A DNA stretch of 64,000 nt from Phycisphaeraceae bacterium (GTDB taxonomy: Bacteria; Planctomycetota; Phycisphaerae; Phycisphaerales; UBA1924). Location: the NCBI GenBank assembly GCA_019636515.1, contig JAHBXI010000004.1:1-64000 (forward strand). The letters are read 5' to 3'. The translations under genes and the position numbers were made by a program. Below are positions 17,580-26,500 of this stretch, in pieces. The stretch's first letter is position 1; every line of letters begins with the position of its first letter. The notes under the pieces are model-generated. The model made no database searches. It saw only the letters and a program-made list of their open reading frames with translations, and was not told where the DNA came from.

Positions 17580-19631
17580 TCAATACAAGAGCGTCAGCGC
17601 GATGTGGATCTGGCTGCTGCCCTTCGAGACGGGGCCGTCGATCACGGACCCGTCCTCGGAGCGGCCGTCGATCTCCTTCATCGCGATGCCCCAGTCAACG
17701 CGGAAGTTGAAGTTGCGAGCGATCTGCAGTTCGGCTCCGATACCGATGCCCACCAGCGTCTCGTCGCTCTCGAACGCCGGCTGGATGTCCGAGTTCTTGG
17801 TCCGGGCCGCGTCAACAAACGCCTTGAAGATCAGGTCCCAGTCGGGCCGACCGTACGGGCCCTGGGGCCTCCAGGCGAACGACGACTCCGAATCCGTTGA
17901 AGGGCGGAGGGTGCGAGGGAAATGGAAGCGGTATTCCGCGCTGGCGATCACGATGTCGTCGCCGGCGACCACCGATTCCGGGTAGCCGCGGACCGTGTAC
18001 AAGCCACCGGCCGTCTGCTGGAAGTACGGGATCAGGCGGTCGTCGTACGGCACCCACTGGCCGCGGACGGAAAAGGCCAGTTCATGCGCCAGGGTCATGT
18101 ACTTCGGGTTCGTGGGGTTGAACAGCGGTTCGAGGTAGAACTGCGTCGAAGCCTCGTACGAAACCACGTGCCAGTCGGTGTTGGCGCCAAGACGACCAAG
18201 CCCGTTGGAGACGTCGTTCTCGTCCGAGCCAAGAACGTCCGACATCGAGAACTCGTACGAGACCTGCAGCAGCGAACTGCTCGCGTCCGTGTCCCGCTGG
18301 ACCCGCGCCCCCACGTACGGAAGGAAGAAACTCTCGTTGGTCCCCGGGACAAACGTCCCCAGGGTGGTCTGCTCGATCGCGACGAACTGCCACTTCGCCC
18401 CGGCGAAAAGGTCGAGGAACGTCTCGTTGCGCTGCCAGGCGTTCCAGGTGAACTCCGCGCCGGCCGACGCCGACTCACCGGAATACTCCTCGTTGCCGGC
18501 CGCGCCCAGTTCGGAGGCGTCGAACTTGCTCCAGGACCCGTACGCACGCGCCGACAGCGCCTCCGCGAGCGGGATCTCGTACGAGCCGACGACCGCGTGG
18601 GAATCCTCGAACCCCGCCGTGATGTAGTCGAGTCGCAGGATGTCGTCGCGGCCCGTCAGTTGGTTATGCGTGAAGCCAAACCGCTCGCGCCAGCGTCCCG
18701 TGCTGTCGGTCCCCGTGTTGGAAAGTTGAAAGTAGACGGTCCACGGGCGGTTCTCGCTGACCAGGTAGTCGAAGAACACCTGCTCGGGGTTTTCCTCGTC
18801 GCCCACCGAGGCCACCGCCGCATCAACCCGGCGGCCGGGGTGGCGATTCAGCCGGAAAATGTACTCGTCGATCGAACGCTTCAACAGCAGGCCCTCGGCC
18901 TGGACCGGGGAACGCTCCCGGATCCGGGCGTGGGCCGGGTTATCGATCTTCTCGCCCTTGATCCGCTCGCCGCCCGCGATCGACCGCACCCGCGAGACCG
19001 ACGCGACGTAGATCCGCATCCGCAGCGAGGTCCTCCCTTCCCGCAGGTCCTCGCTCGAGAGGCTGATGTCGTCGGGATCCGGGACGCTGAACATCCCGAG
19101 GATCCCCGCCTCGTCGTTGAATCGACGAGTCAGTTCGGCCTGCACCTGCCGGATGCCGGACTGATGCACGACCCCGCCTCCTCGCTCGCGGAATTCCCGG
19201 AGCGTCATCCGGACGATCGAGACGTTCTCCCGCTTCACCACGTCCGCGCCACCTTCGGTCCTGATTTCCCGGGTGGGCGTGACGTACGCGCCGGCCTCGT
19301 TCACGCCCCACGTGACGATCAGGTCATCGAAAAATGAAGAGCCGGTCAACGGCAGGCCGGGCCGACCGGCATCGGCGTATTCGAAAATGAACTGCGACAC
19401 GGTGAAGGCAACCCCGTCATCAATCGGGATCTCCCCCTCCGCGAACTCTTCATCGCCGGGGGGATCTTTCATGCTCGGAGGTTCGGGCGGCGCCGGGGTC
19501 CCAGCCTGCTTGACCTCGCGCTCCGGCCCGGTGGCGGGTTGCCCAAACACGGCCGAGGCATGTCCGAGAACAACGGCCATGCCGGCGCAGGCGAGCATTC
19601 GTGAGACGATCCGCCCTCGGTCTGCTTTCAT
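17580..19631 (-). CDS. TpsB-type outer-membrane transporter (FhaC/ShlB family)
   Basis: 683 residues from ATG 19631-19629; a TTG three codons earlier is less likely. A signal peptide ends near VFGQ. The N-terminal part, up to about residue 290, holds POTRA-like sequence. The remainder alternates short amphipathic strands of a 16-stranded Omp85/TpsB barrel, for example TVYFQLSNTGTDSTGRW and DILRLDYITAGF. The conserved VRGY motif (TVRGYPESV) and a motif-4-like KAFVDAART are present. The last residue is aromatic in IHIALTLLY, as expected for BAM recognition. It sits 142 bp upstream of tpsA on the same strand, the standard TPS pair order, so it most likely exports that adhesin. A promoter with an operator-like inverted repeat lies upstream. 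Confidence 0.9.
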   Translation of the reverse strand: MKADRGRIVSRMLACAGMAVVLGHASAVFGQPATGPEREVKQAGTPAPPEPPSMKDPPGDEEFAEGEIPIDDGVAFTVSQFIFEYADAGRPGLPLTGSSFFDDLIVTWGVNEAGAYVTPTREIRTEGGADVVKRENVSIVRMTLREFRERGGGVVHQSGIRQVQAELTRRFNDEAGILGMFSVPDPDDISLSSEDLREGRTSLRMRIYVASVSRVRSIAGGERIKGEKIDNPAHARIRERSPVQAEGLLLKRSIDEYIFRLNRHPGRRVDAAVASVGDEENPEQVFFDYLVSENRPWTVYFQLSNTGTDSTGRWRERFGFTHNQLTGRDDILRLDYITAGFEDSHAVVGSYEIPLAEALSARAYGSWSKFDASELGAAGNEEYSGESASAGAEFTWNAWQRNETFLDLFAGAKWQFVAIEQTTLGTFVPGTNESFFLPYVGARVQRDTDASSSLLQVSYEFSMSDVLGSDENDVSNGLGRLGANTDWHVVSYEASTQFYLEPLFNPTNPKYMTLAHELAFSVRGQWVPYDDRLIPYFQQTAGGLYTVRGYPESVVAGDDIVIASAEYRFHFPRTLRPSTDSESSFAWRPQGPYGRPDWDLIFKAFVDAARTKNSDIQPAFESDETLVGIGIGAELQIARNFNFRVDWGIAMKEIDGRSEDGSVIDGPVSKGSSQIHIALTLLY

Positions 19632-19837
19632 ATTCCACAAACCCCTTCAACTGCGATAGTTCGAACCGAACGGTTCAGTCCCGCGCAAGTGACAGGCGAT
19701 CCAGATCCACCCTCGCCATCGAGAGGTGTCCTCGCGCAACCACGTGCATCGCGGACGCGCCCCCCAGACCGCCACGAAAAACCCCACCTGTGACGTCCAA
19801 GACGTGACCATCCCCGGGTGGGAACCCCAACCTCCTG

Positions 19838-19875
19838 CCTCGTGAACACTAACACGAGGGAAGATGGGCCGTCAA
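19838..19875 (-). promoter_or_regulatory. Candidate tpsB promoter with inverted repeat flanking the -10 box
   Basis: On the minus strand TTGACG (19875-19870) is followed, after 18 bp, by TAGTGT (19851-19846). A perfect 7-bp inverted repeat, CCTCGTG and CACGAGG (19838-19844 and 19853-19859), places that -10 box in its 8-bp centre. This would start transcription near 19839, leaving a leader of about 208 bases before tpsB. The arrangement resembles a repressor operator over a promoter. The same repeat could instead be a weak terminator hairpin for the preceding tagF-like gene, but no U-run follows it. Confidence 0.38.
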
Positions 19876-19906
19876 GCCCGGAGGAAGGGTTGCGCTGATT
19901 ACGGAT

Positions 19907-22900
19907 TTATTTATCTATTTTTTGGACGATCTGTAGTCCGAGACACTTCTCGCGTAGCGACTGGGTCAACGAGGCCAGGTCGATCGATCCCGTCGCATCA
20001 AACGCCAATCGGAACCCCACATCGCTGAATCCACCGTCGGCGACGCTGGGTTGTACGGAATATGGACGGTTTGGATCGACCTCGGATGGAGAGAGGGCCG
20101 AGCCTCCAACAATTTGTATGGATTCCGATCGGTTAATGGCCTCACGCATGGCCACCGGGTCCAACGGAAGTTGATCCTGCGCCAACGTATCAAGAAACAC
20201 AAATTCCGCCACGTTTCCTATCGCATCCCGAACAGAAAATCCATCGGTCGTGCTTCCCACCGGTCGAAAAAAAATGAACCCGTCGTCCGTGTTGACCGCG
20301 GGCAGAGCCTTGTCCCGCCGGGGTGGGCGTTCGCCTTGCGGCACGAAAATGCCGCCGTCAAGCCATTTGCTGATGTCGCGACCGGCGGTTCGTCTCCACA
20401 GAAAATCGTTGGCCAATCCCCAGGATTGATCCCGCCGGTTTGGTTGGTCCGCGGCATCGATCGCGCGGACCGCGGCGGCCTCCTCGACGGTTGGGAGTCG
20501 GCACCCGGCGAGGCGTGCGACATGAAACGCCGCGGATGGCGACACGTACTGCATCGGGTGGTCGCGCGACGGAGGATCGGGCTCCCGTCCGGGCTCGAAG
20601 TACGCGACCCTGGCCATGTAGTTATCGTGATCAAACCACCCGCGGCTGGTCGGCCGGCTCTGTGGGGATGCGGGGATCATGCCCGAGACCTGCCCGGCCC
20701 GCCGGATATCCCACTGCCAGACGGCGGGTCCCTGGCGAACGGGATCGGCCCGGACCTCGATACGGCCGAGCCGAGCGACATCACCCCAGGCATCGGCGGC
20801 ATCAACCAGAGAAGCGAACAGGCCGAGCGATACTTCGTTGGATTGGACGTACGACGCGCCCCTGGGAGTCTCGACGCGGACAAACGAGATCGGCGAGTAA
20901 ATGGACGACCCGGGCGGGGGGGCATAGATCACCCATCCATCACCGCCGGCCTGAACCGACCACCGACGCCCCTCGGGAAGCGAACCCGGGCCGAGGCGCT
21001 CGACCACGGGAACGGCGGCCGCGCTCGATTGATCGGAGGTGATCGCGGCCTGGACCTGTACAATCTGGTCTTGGGCGGGGCCGGGAAGCCCGTTCAGGCT
21101 CGCCGCGCGGGTGACAAAGTCGTTCGCCCCGGCGCGAACATCACCGTCGTGACTCGATGCGATTGTTCTGAGTTCAACAACCATCAGGTTGTAGCGATCA
21201 ATCGATTCAAGCGAGCGCGGATCGACGCCCATCTCGGCCAGCGCCAGGACCCCCGCGGCCAGGGCCGACTGATCACCGGGATCGATCGACCGCCACTGGA
21301 AGGTCCACATCGAGCGTGCAACCGCCGCCGCGCGCTCGGCCATGCCCGGTACGGCGTGCTCGGGCGCGGGCGACCCGGCCACCTTGCCGAGTTCTTGCGC
21401 CAGCGACACCGGGGCGCTCCAGTCGGATAGGCCGGCGGGCCAGCCCAGGTCGGTGAGCCGCTCCGCCGCGGCAAGCACGACACCAAACGAACCATCGCTC
21501 GGGGGGCGGGCCAGCCGAAGGAGGACTTCCGCGTCTTCCGCCGCGCGGACCTGCTCAAGGAGCGAAACCCGACTCAGCACCGACTTCACGGCGGGCTCAT
21601 CCGACAATTCCGCGAAGGATGGGCGGGACTTTGCCTGATCGATCGCGTCTCGAACCGTTCGCCCGTCGGGGAGGGAGTCACCCAGGCCTCCGCCGCCGGC
21701 GATGATGCGCCCGACGAGTTCGAGCGTCGAGACCATCGCGGCCCGCTCGATCGAGGCTTGCTCGGCGGCCAGGGCTTGGGTTTTCAGCCGTTCGGCGGCT
21801 TGCTCGGCCTCGATACGGCGAATCTCCTGCTCGGCGGCGATCGCCTCTTGTTCCTTCCGCTGGGCGACCTGTTCGGCCTCAAGCCGACGCCGATCCTCTT
21901 CGGCCTTCTGGACGGCGAGCGCTTCGCGTTGCACCCGTTCCCGTTCGGCGTCTTCGGCGGCCTTGCGAACCTGGCGATCCTGCTCTTCGCGCTGCTCGGC
22001 AAGCCTTGTTTCTTCCTGAATGCGTTCCCGCTCTTGTCGCTGCTGCTGGGTGTCGATGTCCGGCATCACCGGTGGCGAGCCTGAATCCGGCGTCTTGTTG
22101 CCCGGTTCGCCCGCGACCAGAGGTCCCTGATCAACCGGCTTGAGATCTTCGCCGCCACGGCTCACAAGCCAGGCTCCCACCCCCACCGCCGCCACGACGC
22201 CCGCGACCGCAACGAGTCGCGGCAGTGACGAACGCGAACCGACGGATGGCGTGGAAACAGCGCCAACGGGAGGATGAGAAGCGGGCGGCGGGGATGATGG
22301 TGACGCGGACGTGGCTGGTTCGAACGAGTCCTTCGCGGCCGCGCCCTGGGCCGGTGGCAACGGAGAAGACGGGCTGGGCGCCGGCGACGGCTTTGGTGAT
22401 GGCGTGGACGCGGGCGGGGGCGGAGGTGGTGGCGCGCTGACGGGTTCAGCGCCAGACCACCGGGCCGACCAATCCGCCACACGTGTACGGAACGAATCGT
22501 CGATGGCGTAAGGCACGTCGGTGGTGAGGGGAAAGCCCGTGGCCGAGGCTCGCATGCCGAACAGGTGGGCAACGCCGGGCTCACCCGCGACAACGTCCAC
22601 GAACGCGCCATCCCGGGGCGAGATCGCGAGGATCGACGCGCTCTCCGCGAGCCGACGGGAAAGAAGTGAAATCCAGACCATCGCGGACTGGGCGGGGGTC
22701 GAGCCCAGGGCCGGAAGCCGCAGGTGCGCTGCTCGAACCTCGGCACCGCTCCTGGTAGCGGATTTCGACCGTTTCGAATCGGAGCCGATGGGGATAAACA
22801 CGCCCATCTCGCGCTCGACCGCGTAGAACGCCCTGGCCAGTCCCTCGCGGATCGGTCCGACCCGATCTCCAAACTCCGGTCGATCCAGGAGGGCCGCGAT

Positions 22901-23458
22901 CTCCCGCGGGGCGATCGCCTCGGCGGGTGTCGGCACGCGCCCGGGCGCTGAATCGGAAGGCTTCGCGAATCGCGCCCGCAATTGCGAGCGGGCCTGGTCG
23001 ATCGCGGCGCGGACCGCGTCGGCCGACGATGCCTCGACGCAGGCCCGTTCAACGTCGGCAAGGGCGGGCGGGACCTCCCTGGCCATGACGGAGAGCGGGA
23101 TGCCGTCTCCCTGGCAATACACGGCCATCGGGTACTTTGACCGGCCCTTGCCGTCACGGCTTGACCAGAGGCGACCGACGATGACGCGGGGCGGCTCCTT
23201 GCCCGAGGGGGCGAGCCACCAGACAAATTCGTGAGCAAACGCGGGCAACCGCTGGTCGTCGGAGAGTTTTTCCCAGGCTCCCGAGTCGATGTTCCCGGAG
23301 ATGCACTCGGTGTAGATGATGCGCCGGACGGTGGCGAGCGTCTCGGTCTCGATGCCGATGTCCTCGATGTGGTCATCCCATCCCGGATGCTTCCCGAAAG
23401 CCGCGAGGTAGATCGCCGCCGAGTCCCTGGCCTGTCCTTTGCCTTGCCCGAGCGCCAT
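19907..23458 (-). CDS. TagF-like, membrane-anchored protein with SUMF1-like C-terminus
   Basis: 1,183 residues. Residues about 15-330 resemble TagF/ImpM: FGKHPGWDDHIEDIG, then RLWSSRDGKGRSKYPMAVYC, comparable to the wpSxDrvGRyfPl block of TagF. A Pro/Ser linker (340-405) leads to one membrane segment (about 414-432), a charged coiled coil (470-575), a helical region and a SUMF1/FGE-like domain (about 900-1155). That domain has AGCRLPTVEE (about 985), GNVAEF (1081), VGGSA (1117) and DVGFRLAF (1146). FGE catalytic cysteines lie between GGS and GFR; none are found there, so catalysis is unlikely. With the N-terminus inside, the SUMF1-like end would be periplasmic. TagF proteins repress T6SS assembly elsewhere. 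The gene is 73 bp after tssM. The TagF assignment is moderate; the SUMF1 assignment is firm. Confidence 0.75.
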   Translation of the reverse strand: MALGQGKGQARDSAAIYLAAFGKHPGWDDHIEDIGIETETLATVRRIIYTECISGNIDSGAWEKLSDDQRLPAFAHEFVWWLAPSGKEPPRVIVGRLWSSRDGKGRSKYPMAVYCQGDGIPLSVMAREVPPALADVERACVEASSADAVRAAIDQARSQLRARFAKPSDSAPGRVPTPAEAIAPREIAALLDRPEFGDRVGPIREGLARAFYAVEREMGVFIPIGSDSKRSKSATRSGAEVRAAHLRLPALGSTPAQSAMVWISLLSRRLAESASILAISPRDGAFVDVVAGEPGVAHLFGMRASATGFPLTTDVPYAIDDSFRTRVADWSARWSGAEPVSAPPPPPPPASTPSPKPSPAPSPSSPLPPAQGAAAKDSFEPATSASPSSPPPASHPPVGAVSTPSVGSRSSLPRLVAVAGVVAAVGVGAWLVSRGGEDLKPVDQGPLVAGEPGNKTPDSGSPPVMPDIDTQQQRQERERIQEETRLAEQREEQDRQVRKAAEDAERERVQREALAVQKAEEDRRRLEAEQVAQRKEQEAIAAEQEIRRIEAEQAAERLKTQALAAEQASIERAAMVSTLELVGRIIAGGGGLGDSLPDGRTVRDAIDQAKSRPSFAELSDEPAVKSVLSRVSLLEQVRAAEDAEVLLRLARPPSDGSFGVVLAAAERLTDLGWPAGLSDWSAPVSLAQELGKVAGSPAPEHAVPGMAERAAAVARSMWTFQWRSIDPGDQSALAAGVLALAEMGVDPRSLESIDRYNLMVVELRTIASSHDGDVRAGANDFVTRAASLNGLPGPAQDQIVQVQAAITSDQSSAAAVPVVERLGPGSLPEGRRWSVQAGGDGWVIYAPPPGSSIYSPISFVRVETPRGASYVQSNEVSLGLFASLVDAADAWGDVARLGRIEVRADPVRQGPAVWQWDIRRAGQVSGMIPASPQSRPTSRGWFDHDNYMARVAYFEPGREPDPPSRDHPMQYVSPSAAFHVARLAGCRLPTVEEAAAVRAIDAADQPNRRDQSWGLANDFLWRRTAGRDISKWLDGGIFVPQGERPPRRDKALPAVNTDDGFIFFRPVGSTTDGFSVRDAIGNVAEFVFLDTLAQDQLPLDPVAMREAINRSESIQIVGGSALSPSEVDPNRPYSVQPSVADGGFSDVGFRLAFDATGSIDLASLTQSLREKCLGLQIVQKIDK

Positions 23459-23531
23459 GCGTCACTCCACAGGAAGGTCCGAGAATTCCCGGGTACCGCG
23501 CGAGCGGAACCGCCCCGGCGGGAAACGATGC

Positions 23532-26500
23532 TCAGCCGCGCCACATCGATGTGCCCGGCCAGGTGTCCTGTTTGCCGATCGACTTGTTGAGTTCGATGCC
23601 CATCCACATGTAATACTTCGCGGGAGTCCCGCCGTTGGTCCCGTTGAACCGGACAGGGACCATCCACCGCTTTCCCTCGGTGTCGCCGGGCATCGGTCGA
23701 ACGTCGGGATCGGCGAGCAGTTCAAGCACGGACCAGCCGGAGACCAGGTCCCGTGTCCCTCCAAGCCGCGGACCGCCCCCCGCGCGCGGATCCACGTCGG
23801 CAAACTCGAACTTGACCGAAGCGGACCCGTGAACGGGGAACGCATCGCCAAAGGTGCTGTTGACGTCGGTGTTGTTCCGGACCACGGGCTCGGCGCCGTC
23901 ACGCGTGAGGCGGAACCAGGTCGTCAGCCCTCCCGCCGAGGTGAACCCCTCGGCCTCGGCGGACAGGGCCCGCTCGGGCGACGAGACGACGATGATCGCG
24001 GCCCTCAACGGCTCGCTTTCGCCGGCCACCAGCGGGATCCACCGCTGCCAGGACTCAACCAGGCGGCTTGCCCGCGGGTCGTCCATCATCTTGTTGGCGC
24101 CAAAGAGACGATCGAGGAGTCGATCGATCGGTTCAACCCTGGTCCGATCCCCCGCGGAGATGCGTTTGGCCGTCGCGGCCGGGCGGGACGCCGTGGACCC
24201 GGCCAGGGCATCCAGACCGCGGTGGAACTCGCGCACCTTCTCGATCGTCATGCCGGCCACCGTGGCGGCGTTGCCGTTCCACGGGGCCGGAGGCTCCATG
24301 GCCAGCGGGAACTTTCGGTTGTCGGCGAGGCTGTCGAACAACCCCTCGAAACCCCGGCGCACCTCCTGGGTGAGGATCGAGAGGGCTTCGAGCCGTATGA
24401 AGTCCCAGTACGCGACCGACGGGGTCGGCAGTCGGCGGGAGTCGCCGCCCGAGAAATTCGCGAAGTAGTCCATGAGCAGGTCGGCGGCCGACATCGGGGC
24501 GAGCGTGGCGAAGGCCCGCCGGGGATCGTCGTCCAGGCGCCCCCAGTTGCGCGCGGACTGGATGGTGGTATCGAGGGGTGGGCGATCGGCCTCGGCTCGG
24601 AGCGCTTCGATCCACTTGTCGCGCCCCGCGTCGCGGTTGGTCGTGAGGTCGGCATCGAACACCGGGGGGATGGCCTGGAACGCACGCAACAGGACCGCGC
24701 CCATCGCGGAAAGATCGCTGCCGGCGAGGTTCGCCGCCACGGCCTGCTCCACCGCTCGCCGGTACTCGGGCCATGTTCGCTCGCTCACCGACGCCATCAC
24801 CGTCGCCGGCTTGCCGGCCCAGTCGTTGAAGTAGAGGGTGGCGTAGGCCCTTACCGCGTCGGCGGCCGAACGTGCGTCACCGGCCAGAAGAGCCGGCTCG
24901 ATGACCAGGGGATCGGAGGACTGGCCGCCCGCTTCCCGCGCGCCCTGTCCTGACAGGCGGATGATCTCCGCCCCATCGTTCATCACGCGCCGGGCCGCCT
25001 CGGGATCGAACGCGGGCGCGAGTTCCACTTCCCTGGGAGAAATGGGTGTCGGGATTCGCAGTCGAGCCGGTGAAGGATCGGATCCCGGAGATTGCAAGAG
25101 GTCACGCGCCACCTGCTCCACGCGCGACCGGACAAACGCGAGATCGGCCTGTCCGCGTGCCGCCAGGGCCCCCTGGAGCGCCTGGGTTCTCCGGCCCATC
25201 GCCGCGATGCGAGCGGCCACTTGCCCGGTTGACCTCAACGCCTCGGGGTCATTGGCGGCCGACTTGGTCACCAGCCTGGAGCGTTGATCGATCACGGCCA
25301 TCCTCGAGGCAAGATCGGACTCGATCGCGTCGGTCGCGTCCCTGAGACTGGTCTCTCGGCCGGAGGAGACCGCGCCCCACGCGACCGTGAAGGCCGCGGC
25401 CGTGAAGATCTCCGTGGCCTGGCGGTAGACCTCGAACCGGGCCTCGAACGTGTGGCGTATCGCCGAGTCTCCGGATACGGCCGTGAGCATTTCGGACCCG
25501 AGCCCCTTGCCGTAAAAATCACGCAATCGGTCGAGCGCGGCGGCGATCTCGCCGCCGGGGGTGTCCTCCTTGGGCGACAACGACCGCCACGACTCAAAGA
25601 GCGATTTGACCGCGGGCCGGATCGAATCCGGGGAGGCCGCGATCCGTATCTCGTCGGCGGCACGGGTCGCCATGTCGCCAAGTGAGGCCGCATCAACCTT
25701 CGGGTCGGAGACCTTGGCCTTGTCCGCGGCGGCCGCGGAGACTTTGTCCAAGGCCCCATCCGAACCGGAGACGCCAAGCACCAGCCGGTACGACTGATTG
25801 ACGGACCTTGCCACGGTCTGCCCGGCCTTGGCGATGGTGGCGTCGGCGTCCTTGATCGATACCGCGGCAAGGATTTTCCGTGCATTCTCCCAGGCGGCGG
25901 TCAGTTCGGCGTGGCCCTTGATCCAGCGATCCTTGAACTCGTCGTACTGCGCCCGGCTGACCGGCGGCGCGGCCGCGTGCCGACCGGCCAGCGCGGCCAG
26001 TTCCTTATCCGCGACGTCAAACCGCGTGATGGCGTCCTGGAGTTCAACCAGAGGTCCGACGCCCGGCGTGGCTCGAAGCCGTGAAGCCCAGTGCCGGTTG
26101 AACGAAGCGGCGGCCATCTCGATGGCCTTGGGGTCGGACAGCCCTCTCATTCCCTGGGGTGGCCACTGTCCGGTTGATGCCGCGGCACGGTCGACGGCGT
26201 CTTCGATGCGCCGCATCTCGACGTCCCCGCCGATTTTCTGGATCTCGGCCGGATCGGTCCCGAGCAGCCGCAGGTACGCCCCGACGGGGAAGACAACCCT
26301 CCCTTCGGCCTTGCCGGAGGGGATCGACCGCTCGATCTGCATGAGTGACGCGAACGTTTTCACGGCGGCGTCGTCATCGGCCGCCCAGTCGATCTCCTGC
26401 CCGGTGACAAATCGCGATCGGGCGGCCTTGACCAGCGGCCGGACGACGGAAAGGTCGGTCACGGCGGCGTGGGCCTGCCCGACGCGGAGGTTGAGATCCG

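Noticed and set aside
19907..23458. Active formylglycine-generating enzyme
   Set aside because: The catalytic cysteine interval has no cysteine and no sulfatase gene is nearby.
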